64,000 bases of DNA from Paenibacillus sp. H1-7 (lineage in GTDB: Bacteria; Bacillota; Bacilli; Paenibacillales; NBRC-103111), in NCBI RefSeq assembly GCF_022354825.1, contig NZ_CP031168.1:6511501-6575500 (forward strand). The letters run 5' to 3'. The position numbers and the translations under genes are program-made. Positions 34,297 through 43,210 of this stretch are shown in pieces. Each line of letters opens with the position of its first letter. The first letter of the stretch is position 1. The notes under the pieces were generated by a model, which was not told the DNA's origin, searched no databases, and was given only the letters and a program-made list of their open reading frames with translations.

Positions 34297-34704
34297 TTAA
34301 ACGCTTTGCTTCGCATTCCGTCCGCGGACGAAATAACGGCCCAGAGCAAGCTTCTGTTCCCCGCTGAGCGCTTGATGAACGGACATAGCAAGCAGCGCCA
34401 CTTCCAGCTCATACCCGCCGGCGAACCCTGCAGACAGCTTGGCCATCGTAATGGCTCCTACCATTATACCAGCAAAAGCGACGGAAAAAATACGAGTTCC
34501 TATCCCCAGCAGCACGCAAATGCCGCCGACAAGCTCAATGACGCCTACCCCGTAGGCCAGCATTCCCGGAATGCCGATTTTGTTGAAAAAGCCCGCCGCA
34601 TTGGCGATGCCACCCTGAAATTTCATGTAGCCATGAACAAAGAAAGTAAAGCCCAGCACCACTCTGGCAATCAATGTTCCAAGCTCGGCCCTGTTATTCA
34701 TCAT
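34297..34704 (-). CDS. DoxX family membrane protein
   Basis: About 135 residues, four membrane helices: LGTLIARVVLGFTFFVHGYM KFQGG, GIPGMLAYGVGVIELVGGIC VLLGIGTRIFSV. DoxX proteins are small quinone-linked or redox-stress membrane proteins; exact role unclear. The AAGGAGG site falls inside codons 2-4 of the longest frame (ATG 34719), so the start is one of the ATGs near 34704 (MMNNRAEL). A BlaI-type operator at 34736-34752 lies just upstream, tying the gene to the BlaI-like repressor at 35667. Confidence 0.88.
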   Translation of the reverse strand: MMNNRAELGTLIARVVLGFTFFVHGYMKFQGGIANAAGFFNKIGIPGMLAYGVGVIELVGGICVLLGIGTRIFSVAFAGIMVGAITMAKLSAGFAGGYELEVALLAMSVHQALSGEQKLALGRYFVRGRNAKQSV

Positions 34705-34735
34705 CATTTCCTCCTTCATAGTGAATATATTTTCA

Positions 34736-34752
34736 AACTACACATTGTAGTG
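34736..34752. promoter_or_regulatory. BlaI-type operator of doxX
   Basis: AACTACACATTGTAGTG, an 8-1-8 dyad that matches the operator before the blaI-like gene at 15 of 17 positions and fits the BlaI/MecI TACA-NN(N)-TGTA pattern. Confidence 0.8.
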
Positions 34753-34762
34753 TAATTCCCCA

Positions 34763-34812
34763 AAAAAATGGAAGCCTGCTGCCGTTCCGGCGAACTCGCC
34801 CGGGAACAGACT
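34763..34812 (-). terminator. Terminator of the BlaI/M56 operon
   Basis: On the minus strand GAAG-CTG-GTTCC arms (with inner GGCGAGTTCGCC pairing) form a long hairpin followed by a run of seven T (34762-34768 as A in minus sense), right after the M56 stop codon. It separates the doxX unit. Confidence 0.65.
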
Positions 34813-34814
34813 TC

Positions 34815-35663
34815 TTAGTTCATCACGAGTACAAACATCGTGCAAAGGGCAAACAGCACCTGCACCGAGATCATCGCCGGTGTAAACGGCCACTTCAGCG
34901 GAAGCTCCGTCTGCGGATCCAGCAGCTGCCGGATACGGAAGTTGATGGAGGTGTCCGAGAACGAAACATGCGAGAACGGCATTTGTACGGGCGAATTCCC
35001 TTTAAGCAGCTTCAGCAGCGCGCTTCCCAGATGGACCGAATCTCCGGTCTTGCTAATAGCGTAGTTGTCGGCGAGCACTTCTCTAACGATCTTATAATTT
35101 TGATGAAACGATTTTAAAATCGGAATATACCACATGACCGATGCGCAAAGCGAAATCAGGAATGTTTTTAACGGATCATAATGATTGCGGTGGTACGTCT
35201 CGTGATGAATGACGGCTTCCAGCTCCCGCCGGTCCAGCATATCGACCAATCCGGTCGACAATACGATTTGCGGCTTGATAAGTCCCATGGCAAAGGCCAT
35301 CGGCTTGGAGCATTGAACGACAGCGATGGAATATTGCCCGCCGCTGTACCGCTGATTCAAATCGTGAGTGAGCGAGTCGCTCCGCCAGGACATCAGCTTC
35401 CGGTAAAATCTTCTGGACAAATACAGCTGTCTCGCGGCGATCCATATCGATAAAGCAAACGTGGAAAAGACGATGGCGTTCAAAATGTACCCGACCCACA
35501 GCATGCCGAGCGAACGGATCATCGTGTGGCACAATTGAATGACGTTATATCGGATCTGCCATCCGGCCAACGCATGCATGATATACATTCCCATCTGGGC
35601 GAACATTACCCCGGCAATGAGCATACATGATATAAAAATCAACTTGGATCGATTTTCCCACAT
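34815..35663 (-). CDS. M56-family membrane metalloprotease without sensor domain
   Basis: 282 residues. Membrane helices near residues 8-30, 45-75, 165-180 and at the C-terminus; zinc motif HETYH (154-158) in EAVIHHETYHRNHYDP, and a third ligand in REVLADNYA. This is the protease part of BlaR1/MecR1 only; the C-terminal penicillin-binding sensor (about 250 residues) is absent. It starts 3 bp after the blaI stop. In bla/mec systems the protease leads to loss of the repressor on signalling; here the signal must come by another way. Confidence 0.9.
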   Translation of the reverse strand: MWENRSKLIFISCMLIAGVMFAQMGMYIMHALAGWQIRYNVIQLCHTMIRSLGMLWVGYILNAIVFSTFALSIWIAARQLYLSRRFYRKLMSWRSDSLTHDLNQRYSGGQYSIAVVQCSKPMAFAMGLIKPQIVLSTGLVDMLDRRELEAVIHHETYHRNHYDPLKTFLISLCASVMWYIPILKSFHQNYKIVREVLADNYAISKTGDSVHLGSALLKLLKGNSPVQMPFSHVSFSDTSINFRIRQLLDPQTELPLKWPFTPAMISVQVLFALCTMFVLVMN

Positions 35664-35666
35664 GTA

Positions 35667-36086
35667 TTACGTTTCCTTTTTCCATTGTTTTATTTTTTGC
35701 TCCAGCTTTTCCATTAAATCCGGATCGGCCGTCTCCAGAGCGTCCAGCATATGATTGACCACAACCGGCCCGAACTCCTCGATTAACTCGTGTGTCAGCT
35801 CTTTGGACTGGGTGTCGATGAATTGTTCCTTGGACAAAACGGGACGGTATACGAACGATCTGCCTTCCAAGCGCTTTTGCAATACGCCCTTATCTACCAG
35901 CCGGTTCATGACAGTCATCACCGTGTTGAAATTCACGGCCTTCTCCTGCCCCTGCTCGAGCTTCTGCTGAACGTCCTTGATCGTTATCTCGGCGCTGACC
36001 CACAGAATCTCCATAATCTTCGCTTCCAAGGCTCCGAAAAAACGGTTCAAGCCGCTCTCATTCGTCTTAAAATGATGAATTTTCAA
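35667..36086 (-). CDS. BlaI/MecI-type repressor
   Basis: About 139 residues, winged helix plus dimer tail: LEAKIMEILWVSAEITIKDV, FNTVMTVMNRLVDKGVLQKR, GRSFVYRPVLSKEQF are typical of BlaI/MecI/CopY. The longest frame begins at GTG 36095, too near the GAGAGG site; TTG 36086 sits 8 nt after it and is preferred. A perfect palindromic operator lies 14 bp upstream, so it should repress itself. Partner: the M56 protease directly downstream. Confidence 0.92.
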   Translation of the reverse strand: MKIHHFKTNESGLNRFFGALEAKIMEILWVSAEITIKDVQQKLEQGQEKAVNFNTVMTVMNRLVDKGVLQKRLEGRSFVYRPVLSKEQFIDTQSKELTHELIEEFGPVVVNHMLDALETADPDLMEKLEQKIKQWKKET

Positions 36087-36099
36087 TATCCACACCTCT

Positions 36100-36116
36100 C
36101 ACTACAAATTGTAGTG
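36100..36116. promoter_or_regulatory. BlaI-type operator of the blaI-like operon
   Basis: CACTACAA-A-TTGTAGTG, a perfect 8-1-8 palindrome upstream of the repressor gene and nearly identical to that before doxX. Confidence 0.85.
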
Positions 36117-36425
36117 CCCCCATTTTCAAATGTCAAGTTCCTCCCATTATAAGGGAAACGGCGGCATTTTTTAAGACTTCTTATGTATATACGCCACGCT
36201 CGAAAGTATGATATACTTTTCTCGTTTCAGATGCTTGTGCTAGTTTAATAGAAGGAATACGGGTTGGAGACGACGAGATTACCCTGATCCTGCACATTTT
36301 CCCTTCATCTTTATCGAAGGAGACAATTTGTTAGGGGGTGAACTTTCGTCTTTTTGTGCTGCCATTGATCGGCAATCAGCTATTGATAAATCTGCAAACC
36401 CAGCTTGATAAAGGAGAATTCAACC
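36117..36425 (+). other. Leader region of the multidomain surface protein gene
   Basis: About 310 bases with no small gene. A T/A-rich stretch near 36200-36220 may hold the promoter, and AAGGAG (about 36412-36417) is the ribosome binding site. The long leader could be structured, but I could not match it to a known riboswitch. Confidence 0.4.
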
Positions 36426-39400
36426 ATGAATATAAAGCGTTTACAACATGCCGCGAGAATCGGATTGGCCTGCTCAATATTCGCTGCTCCCCTTAGCGGT
36501 TTAACCGGATTTCCTGAAGCCCGGGCCGCTGCGGACTCCACACCCGTCTCGCCCTTGCTTATTACGGAAATGGTTCAAGACACCAGCAACGCAACGAACG
36601 CGGCGGGCGGCTCCGTAGACGGATATGAATACATCGAGCTTTACAACAACAGCAGCGCCCCGATACCCTTGAATGGGTATAAAATCATTTACAATACGAC
36701 CTCCACCTGGAACCTGGACAAAGAGATGACGATTCAGCCTAGAGATACGATGGTGCTGTGGGTGCAATCTCCCGGGCTTTCCGGTAGTGTAGAAGCGTTT
36801 AACGCCCATTACGGCTCCAGCTTGAGACCCGATCAATTTTACCCGATCTCAGGCCAAGGCTTATCCAACAGCGGCTCGCGCACCCTCGTTCTTGTCGGCA
36901 GCGACGGCTACAAATTCAGCAGCGCCTCCTACAGCGACGGAACCGGAGCGGCCGATGACGTGGTGCTCAACAAGAGCGTCGTCTACAGCTATCCGCTGGA
37001 CAGCACGATCGTCATGCGCAAAACCGCCAACCAGCAGACGCCGACTCCGGGCCTGCTTGTGGAGGGGCAAGCTCCTGAAACGGCAGCACCCGCGCCGTTA
37101 AACGGCTTGTTCGTCACGCCGGGAGACCGTTCGGCGCAGCTTAGCTGGACAGCCAGCAACGATCCCGATGTGATCGGCTATCATGTCCTCGTCAACGGCA
37201 TCCTTGACAGTACTCTTACAACGGAGCCTGTCTACCAGGTGACTGGGCTTACGAATTTTACCGAATACAGGTTCGCCGTTGTCGCAGTCAACGAAACGTC
37301 GCAAATGTCGGTGCCTTCCGCTACGGTCAAGAGCACGCCGCAGCCCGCCGTCATTGATCCGATTCCGCCTGCGGCTCCTGCCGGCTTGACGGTTGCTCCA
37401 ACCGGGATTGCCTCGGTGAAGCTGAGCTGGGCGCCGAATGCGGAGCCGGACATGGCTTCCTATAAAATTTACCGGAACGGCACACTCGTCGGAACGGTGT
37501 CATCGAGCACGTACTTGGCGGAGATCACATCGTTATCCGGCGGCTTCGAGTACAAGCTGCAGGTAGCCGCTGTGGATTCTTCGGCCAACGAATCGGACAA
37601 GTCTCTCCCGGCGCTGATCACTCTGCCGCACCAGCCTTTGACGCAGGAAGAGACCGGCGCGCCGATCGTCGGCGACACGTCGCTCTATCAGCGGTTTCTC
37701 GATGTCAGCCAGCCGGGCCCTATCGTGCCTGGATTGCTGCAAGGCCTTGTACCGCAAGGCATGCATGTGATCAAGGACAAGAATTGGGCTATTCTGTCCA
37801 GCTACCGCGACGACCGCAGAGCCAGTACGCTGACCATTGTCGATCTGCAGAGCGGAGCGCATGTCAAGACGATCCATCTGTATAAAAATGGCCAGCCGTT
37901 CACCGGTCACGCAGGAGGCGTCGCCGTCAGCAAGAAGTCGGTATGGATCGCCTACGGCAAAGAAATGCTCCGCTTGAATCTCGACGACGTCATCCAATGT
38001 CCCGACAATGCCAACTTAGCGATCGTCGACAGCTTCAAGACGAATACCCGTGCTTCCTTCGCTTCGTACTCCAATGGAACGCTATGGGTTGGAGACTATT
38101 ACAGCTCGCCTAACTATTTGACGACGCCGATTCAGAAAATGACCGCCCGCGACAACAAGGTATACAATGCTTGGATCGTCGGCTATAAGCTGGACGAAGC
38201 AACCGATCTTTTACCTGCTGACAGCAAGAACACATCCGACGGCATGGTGATTCCGAACACGATATTCTCCGTGACGGATCGGATTCAAGGCGTGTCGGTT
38301 ACGGATGATGAGGTGATGCTCAGCCAGACGAACGGCAATCCGAAGAGCAACATTTTGAAATACAAGGTCAGCGTGCAGGAAACGCCTCATTCGAGCGTAA
38401 TGATTGAAAATACGAGTGTTCCGGTATGGTTTCTTGACGGCCTCAATATGGTAGATTCACTCGATATGCCGCCATCCGCCGAAGGTAATTTCGTCACGGA
38501 CGACGGCAAGCTGTACATCATGTACGAATCGGGAGCGAACATTTATCGGCCCGGCATCAATTATCCGCTCGACCGGCTGCAGATCGTCGATCTGAAAGCG
38601 TGGGAGCAGTACGACCATATTGCGATCCAAGGTCCGTCGGCTCCTCTGATGGAGCAAGAGACCGGCACGCTGCAGGTGCAGCATTTCCTTGGCGAGCGCG
38701 GTACGTTCGACGTGACGCAGGCTTCCGGGCTGGTCAGCAGCGATCCATCCGTTGCCTCAGTTACCGCTGACGGGCAAATTACAGCACATCGTTCGGGAGA
38801 AACGATTATTACCGCCACCTATAACGGCCGGACCGCTTCCTTTACGGTCCGCGTCGTCAAGGAAAGCATCGCGACGCTCAGCAGCCTTTCCCTGAATAAC
38901 GATCCGGTAGCCGGATTTGATCCTCAGAGAACGGCCTACACGAAGGACGTTGCCAACTCTGTCCAAACGATCCATCTGCAGACGACTTTGGGCAGCCTGA
39001 AGTCCAAGCTTGACGGCATCACCGTAAGCAGCGGCGGCAGCGTCACGAATGTGACGTATACGGTGAGCGGCGCCGTCTACGAGACCGGGGCAATTAACCT
39101 TACCGTAGGAGCGAACGTTATCGCTATCAAAGTGCTCGCGGCGGACGGCCAAACGACCGGTACGTATACGGTAACGGTGAACCGTCATGCGATTCCCGCC
39201 TCTCCTTCCGATCTCCAAGCCGACAAAGGGCACAAGGAAGCGACTTTGACATGGAAGGCCAATACGGAAAGCGACGTGTTGGGCTATTATGTTTATAAAG
39301 ACGGCATCCGCTTGACGGCGCAGCCGATCAACCGCACCTCGTACAAAGTAACGGGATTGCCCAACGGCAAGAAGCATAACTTCAGCGTCACAGCGGTGAA

Positions 39401-39458
39401 TACGTTCCATGAGGAATCCGCGCCGACGACGATTGAGGTCAAGCTGAAGCCAAACTAA
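36426..39458 (+). CDS. Secreted multidomain protein: lamin tail, FN3, propeller-like, Big2, cadherin-like
   Basis: 1,010 residues. Signal peptide to ARAAA (about 36). Lamin-tail domain about 43-215 (SPLLITEMVQDTSN, YEYIELYNNSSAPIPLNGYK, TMVLWVQSPG). Two fibronectin type III domains, about 222-305 (LSWTASNDPDVIGYHVLVNG) and 315-400 (LSWAPNAEPDMASYKIYRNG). A central domain, about 415-745, with propeller-like repeats (GMHVIKDKNWAILSSYRD, GGVAVSKKSVWIAYGKEM). A Big2-like domain about 750-815, a cadherin-like sandwich about 820-920 (IATLSSLSLNND), and a final FN3. No cell-wall anchor seen. Lamin-tail domains occur in extracellular nucleases and adhesins; no catalytic motif recognised. Confidence 0.85.
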   Translation: MNIKRLQHAARIGLACSIFAAPLSGLTGFPEARAAADSTPVSPLLITEMVQDTSNATNAAGGSVDGYEYIELYNNSSAPIPLNGYKIIYNTTSTWNLDKEMTIQPRDTMVLWVQSPGLSGSVEAFNAHYGSSLRPDQFYPISGQGLSNSGSRTLVLVGSDGYKFSSASYSDGTGAADDVVLNKSVVYSYPLDSTIVMRKTANQQTPTPGLLVEGQAPETAAPAPLNGLFVTPGDRSAQLSWTASNDPDVIGYHVLVNGILDSTLTTEPVYQVTGLTNFTEYRFAVVAVNETSQMSVPSATVKSTPQPAVIDPIPPAAPAGLTVAPTGIASVKLSWAPNAEPDMASYKIYRNGTLVGTVSSSTYLAEITSLSGGFEYKLQVAAVDSSANESDKSLPALITLPHQPLTQEETGAPIVGDTSLYQRFLDVSQPGPIVPGLLQGLVPQGMHVIKDKNWAILSSYRDDRRASTLTIVDLQSGAHVKTIHLYKNGQPFTGHAGGVAVSKKSVWIAYGKEMLRLNLDDVIQCPDNANLAIVDSFKTNTRASFASYSNGTLWVGDYYSSPNYLTTPIQKMTARDNKVYNAWIVGYKLDEATDLLPADSKNTSDGMVIPNTIFSVTDRIQGVSVTDDEVMLSQTNGNPKSNILKYKVSVQETPHSSVMIENTSVPVWFLDGLNMVDSLDMPPSAEGNFVTDDGKLYIMYESGANIYRPGINYPLDRLQIVDLKAWEQYDHIAIQGPSAPLMEQETGTLQVQHFLGERGTFDVTQASGLVSSDPSVASVTADGQITAHRSGETIITATYNGRTASFTVRVVKESIATLSSLSLNNDPVAGFDPQRTAYTKDVANSVQTIHLQTTLGSLKSKLDGITVSSGGSVTNVTYTVSGAVYETGAINLTVGANVIAIKVLAADGQTTGTYTVTVNRHAIPASPSDLQADKGHKEATLTWKANTESDVLGYYVYKDGIRLTAQPINRTSYKVTGLPNGKKHNFSVTAVNTFHEESAPTTIEVKLKPN

Positions 39459-39493
39459 GCTTAAGCTGCTCCTTAGCGGTTTGAACGAATTAC

Positions 39494-39533
39494 AAACGGC
39501 TCTATTCGCAAAACTGCGAGCAGGGCCGTTTTT
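39494..39533 (+). terminator. Terminator of the surface protein gene
   Basis: AAACGGC (39494-39500) / GCCGTTT (39525-39531) with inner TTCGCA/TGCGAG pairing, then T-run. Confidence 0.75.
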
Positions 39534-39546
39534 CATGGGTACGTCC

Positions 39547-40941
39547 CTACACCGGAAGATGTTCCTTCAAAATCTCCAGCCCTCTTCGTAATTCCTCCAT
39601 AGAATTGGTCGACGAGAGCGCTACTCTTAAATATTGTCTCTGTGTGCTAGCCCCGCTTATAAACCGGTCGGAGTGATAAACCCGAATTCCCTTGCTTAGA
39701 AAATAACTCTCCATGTTTGTTGTAGTAACACGATCCGATAAAGGAAGCCATCTATAAAAGCTTAACGGATGGCCTGCATATTGAGGCTGCGGGAACAGCT
39801 CTGAGAATAAATGGTTGGCCGACCGCGCCAGCTGCTTTTTTTCCGCAACGATTTCATCTGCTTTTCCCGACTGTATAAGCTCGGTGACGATCTCGGCATC
39901 CAACGAAGAAGTCTTGACATTGATGTTAAATATCGCCTTCAGAATCTTCTCTTTAAACGCATCGCCGAATACCATATACGCCACCCGGAGGCCGGAACAG
40001 ATGGACTTGGAGGTGCCGCAAATATAGACCGTTTGTTCGGGAAGCAGCTGGTACATGGGCTGGCCATAATCAGGTAAAGCGCCGGCAGACAAAAAGGCGT
40101 GAATATCATCTTCAATCACTATCAATTGATGCTTTTGGATCACTGCAGCCAATTCTTTTTTGCGGCTTTCCGGAATCATTATCGTAGTGGGATTAGAACA
40201 GGAAGGCATCAAGAAGACGCCGTGTATTTCCACCTGCTGGCACTGATGCTCCAGCTCGTTCGGCAGCATTCCATGCTCGTCGCCCGGAATCGGAACTAGC
40301 TTAACACGATACAGCTTCGAAATTTCAATGAAATTCGCGAACGTATACATATCCACGGCAATCCGGTTTCCAGGCTCAAATAGAGCAAGCAGCGCAACCG
40401 CCAATGCGTTCTGCGCTCCGGATACAATAGCCGTATTTTCCGTATCCGCATGGATGCCAAATTCCTTCATCCAATGGAGCGCCGCGATTTTTTGATGCGG
40501 AATTCCGGTAGGGTCGTTGTAGTTAAGAAGCTGCTCCAGGTAGCTCTTCTCCATCACTTTCTTCGCAGCCTCAGCGACAACGGCATTGCTCTGCTCGAAG
40601 GATGCGACAAAGCCAAGATCAATAACTTCATTGGACAATTTATCTTTGGAAATGGTAATGGAGCGCGCTGCATTAGGGGATACGAACGTTCCGCTTCCTG
40701 TAACGGCGTAGATTAAACCTTTCAGCTCACATTGCTTATAAGCGCGTGTAATTGTCGTAAAATTGACGTCCAGAAAATCGGCCAATTCCCTTTGCGGGGG
40801 AAGCTTCGTGCCGGGAGCCAAAAATCCGTTTGTAATGTCCCGCTCCAGTAACAGGGCCAGCGATAGATAGAGCGGTCGCTTCAAACCTTCTCTGTCAGGT
40901 TTCCACGACATAGGGTAATCGGTGAAGGAATTGATCGGCAT
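39547..40941 (-). CDS. MocR-family regulator (GntR HTH fused to aminotransferase)
   Basis: 464 residues. Residues about 15-85 are a GntR winged helix (LYLSLALLLERDITNGFLAP, PPQRELADFLDVNFTTITRA); the rest is a class I PLP aminotransferase fold with NPTTIMIP and the PLP lysine at 312 (CGTSKSICSGLR). MocR proteins bind PLP as cofactor to sense amines or amino acids. Start set at ATG 40941 behind GAGGTG; the longer frame to 41061 runs into the azlC start. Divergent from azlCD across a perfect inverted repeat, so it likely controls those genes and itself. Confidence 0.92.
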   Translation of the reverse strand: MPINSFTDYPMSWKPDREGLKRPLYLSLALLLERDITNGFLAPGTKLPPQRELADFLDVNFTTITRAYKQCELKGLIYAVTGSGTFVSPNAARSITISKDKLSNEVIDLGFVASFEQSNAVVAEAAKKVMEKSYLEQLLNYNDPTGIPHQKIAALHWMKEFGIHADTENTAIVSGAQNALAVALLALFEPGNRIAVDMYTFANFIEISKLYRVKLVPIPGDEHGMLPNELEHQCQQVEIHGVFLMPSCSNPTTIMIPESRKKELAAVIQKHQLIVIEDDIHAFLSAGALPDYGQPMYQLLPEQTVYICGTSKSICSGLRVAYMVFGDAFKEKILKAIFNINVKTSSLDAEIVTELIQSGKADEIVAEKKQLARSANHLFSELFPQPQYAGHPLSFYRWLPLSDRVTTTNMESYFLSKGIRVYHSDRFISGASTQRQYLRVALSSTNSMEELRRGLEILKEHLPV

Positions 40942-40961
40942 GCTGCACCTCGCAAAATTGT

Positions 40962-40995
40962 AATCCATACAATTATATCGTTGATTGTATGGATT
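40962..40995. promoter_or_regulatory. MocR operator between mocR-like gene and azlCD
   Basis: AATCCATACAAT (40962-40973) and ATTGTATGGATT (40984-40995) form a perfect 12-bp inverted repeat, centres 22 bp apart (two helical turns). The spacer contains a minus-strand TATAAT (40972-40977), which suits autoregulation. Confidence 0.8.
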
Positions 40996-41009
40996 TGCAC
41001 TGCTAAAAT
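40981..41009 (+). promoter_or_regulatory. Probable azlC promoter
   Basis: TTGATT (40981-40986), 17-bp spacer, TAAAAT (41004-41009). The -35 box overlaps the right operator half. Confidence 0.65.
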
Positions 41010-41050
41010 GACATGGAAAAGTATTCTGGCTGAGGAGATAGAAGCAAATC

Positions 41051-41770
41051 ATGATTAGCAAAAAAGAACTTCAACTGGCGTTTCGTGCGGCCTTGCCCTC
41101 TACGCTGCCCATATTCGCAGGCTTTTTATTCCTAGGCGTCGCTTACGGCATTTTTATGAACGTGTCGGGGTTCGGTGCGGGGTATGCATTCCTTATGAGC
41201 CTGCTTATTTTCGCCGGTTCGATGGAATTTGTCGCCGTCAATCTGCTGCTTGGCGCGTTTAATCCGCTAGGTGCGCTGTTCCTCACCCTGATGGTAAACG
41301 CACGTCATCTTTTTTACGGGATATCCATGCTCGAAAAGTATAGCGGGACCGGGTTAAAAAAGATCTACTTGATTTTTGGCCTATGCGACGAGTCCTTCTC
41401 CATTAATTACACGGCAAATATACCCCAAGGGGTAAACAAAGGCTGGTATATGTTCTTCGTTACGCTGCTGAATCACAGCTATTGGGTGATTGGGGCATCG
41501 ATTGGCGGGCTTTTTGGATCGCTGGTCAAAATCAATATGGACGGGCTTGAGTTTGTAATGACGGCTCTATTTGTGGTCATTTTTATTGAACAATGGACGA
41601 AAGAGACGGTGCATTACAGCGCGTTATTAGGTCTCGGAGTATCCATTTTATGCCTTTCTATTTTTCACAGCGGGAGCTTCGTTCTCCCTTCCATGATCAT
41701 CATTTTGTTCGTGCTTATTTTGATGAGGAAGCAATTCGAGAAGAAAGCTAGGGAAAGCACATGTCAATGA
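41051..41770 (+). CDS. azlC: AzlC family branched-chain amino acid exporter subunit
   Basis: 239 residues, about seven membrane helices. FRAALPSTLPIFAGFLFLGV AYGIF, LIFAGSMEFVAVNLLLG, NARHLFYGISMLEKY and FGLCDESFSI are AzlC hallmarks. With AzlD it forms the large LIV-E exporter (azaleucine resistance in B. subtilis). AGGAGA site before ATG. Overlaps azlD by 10 bp. Confidence 0.94.
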   Translation: MISKKELQLAFRAALPSTLPIFAGFLFLGVAYGIFMNVSGFGAGYAFLMSLLIFAGSMEFVAVNLLLGAFNPLGALFLTLMVNARHLFYGISMLEKYSGTGLKKIYLIFGLCDESFSINYTANIPQGVNKGWYMFFVTLLNHSYWVIGASIGGLFGSLVKINMDGLEFVMTALFVVIFIEQWTKETVHYSALLGLGVSILCLSIFHSGSFVLPSMIIILFVLILMRKQFEKKARESTCQ

Positions 41771-42093
41771 CTTTATTGGAACAAATCGTCACGATCGGAA
41801 TGGTTGTCGTGGGAACGATGATGACCCGGTTTATCCCTTTTCTTATATTTCCATCAGGCCGGCCCACTCCAAGCTATGTGAAGTATCTCGGCAGAGTGCT
41901 GCCCTCGGCGGCTATCGGGCTGCTGGTGATTTATAGCATCAGAGATGTCAATCTTTTGGCGGGCAACCACGGAATCCCCGAGCTGATAGCCATTGCAGTC
42001 GTTGCAATTCTTCACCTATGGAAAAAGAATATGCTTTTATCCATTGCATGCGGCACTCTCGTCTACATGCTTTTGATTCAATTGGTATTTTAA
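41761..42093 (+). CDS. azlD: AzlD family small subunit
   Basis: 110 residues, four membrane helices, typical AzlD length. TRFIPFLIFPSGRPTPSYVK YLGRVLPSAAIGLLVIYS is the family core. Start overlaps the azlC end, indicating translational coupling. No Lrp/AsnC gene is present; control is probably by the divergent MocR. Confidence 0.93.
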   Translation: MSMTLLEQIVTIGMVVVGTMMTRFIPFLIFPSGRPTPSYVKYLGRVLPSAAIGLLVIYSIRDVNLLAGNHGIPELIAIAVVAILHLWKKNMLLSIACGTLVYMLLIQLVF

Positions 42094-42104
42094 AAATAAA
42101 TTGC

Positions 42105-42155
42105 AAGAGAGTATCCCTCGGCTTATTCATAGCTTCAGAGACACTCTCTTTTCTT
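42105..42155 (+). terminator. Terminator of azlCD
   Basis: AAGAGAGT (42105-42112) / ACTCTCTT (42143-42150) with a long loop, then TTCTTTTG. Confidence 0.7.
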
Positions 42156-42313
42156 TTGTGATATTAGAAGGAAACCGTTCACCAGTTCATAACGATTGTC
42201 AAATCCTCGGTCTGGCAGTATGCTGTACCTAAAGCTGACGGGACCGCAGGTGCATTGCTTTGGATACACGACAGCGCCCACCCGTAGCTACTACACCCTT
42301 TGGAGGATCGGTT

Positions 42314-43171
42314 ATGCAGGAATTCGGCCACGAATTTGCCGACGTATGGCTCAAGCTTCCTTCCCCCCTGCTGCAAAAGGGAGGCATGCGGATTGTCCGC
42401 GCCGGGCGCAATATCGCCAAGCCCCATTATCATGTAGGTCCAAAAATTATCGAATGCCACAGCCTCCATTTTATTATGGAGGGTGAGCTGCTCTTTGAGT
42501 ACAATGGACAGCGTAAGCATTTGAAGGCGGGCGACCTGTTCTGCCTGTTTCCTTACCTCCCTTACAGCTATCGCATCCATGATTCCGGGAAGCCGCTGCG
42601 TTTAATGTGGCTGGCCTTGGAAGGCAGCCAGGTGCCGGAGGCAGTCCGTAGTCTCCATATAAGCGAATCCGAGCCGTTTCTGGTGAACAGGCTCGACTTT
42701 CGCGTGAAAGCTGCGCTTCATACCCTTATCAGCCTGCAGGAGCAGCGTCATTCCAGCGATTACATCGAGTCGAGCGAGCTGTACCGGCTGTTCGACGGGC
42801 TATCCCAGGCTCAGGCACCGTCGGCTTCCACTTTCGATCATGACCATGACATCCAGCGCGATTGGCTGGACGACAGCATCGACTATTTGCGTCTGCACTA
42901 TATGGAGCCTATCAAAATAGAAGAGCTGGCCCGGCTGGCTGGCGTCAACCGCACCTATTATTCCACCCGGTTTACGCAAAAGACCGGAGCTTCGCCCATG
43001 CAGTATTTGCAAAAACTGCGAATGGACAAGGGCGCCCAGCTGCTTCGGGACACCTCGTTGTCCGTAACGGAAATCGCGCTCAGCTTGGGCTATCCCGATC
43101 TGTACTCGTTTACCCGCGCGTTCAAAAACTACCATGGCTCCTCTCCCAGCAGCTTCAGAGATGAGCTATAG
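42314..43171 (+). CDS. AraC-family regulator with cupin sensor
   Basis: 285 residues. N-terminal AraC-type cupin (PHYHVGPKIIECHSLHFIME, LKAGDLFCLFPYLPYSYRI) and C-terminal double helix-turn-helix (IKIEELARLAGVNRTYYSTR, LSVTEIALSLGYPDLYSFTR, ending HGSSPSSFRDEL). Soluble, unlike the two membrane AraC proteins in this window. Start at ATG 42314, behind GGAGG; ATG 42260 is less likely. It converges on the sulfatase gene; they could be linked functionally but do not share a promoter. Confidence 0.9.
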   Translation: MQEFGHEFADVWLKLPSPLLQKGGMRIVRAGRNIAKPHYHVGPKIIECHSLHFIMEGELLFEYNGQRKHLKAGDLFCLFPYLPYSYRIHDSGKPLRLMWLALEGSQVPEAVRSLHISESEPFLVNRLDFRVKAALHTLISLQEQRHSSDYIESSELYRLFDGLSQAQAPSASTFDHDHDIQRDWLDDSIDYLRLHYMEPIKIEELARLAGVNRTYYSTRFTQKTGASPMQYLQKLRMDKGAQLLRDTSLSVTEIALSLGYPDLYSFTRAFKNYHGSSPSSFRDEL

Positions 43172-43210
43172 GGCTGCGAGTTCGCACGTTCGCTCGCTAA
43201 TACGTCTTGC

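Noticed and set aside
36240..36425. c-di-GMP riboswitch before the surface protein gene
   Set aside because: The conserved GEMM blocks are not present in the leader.
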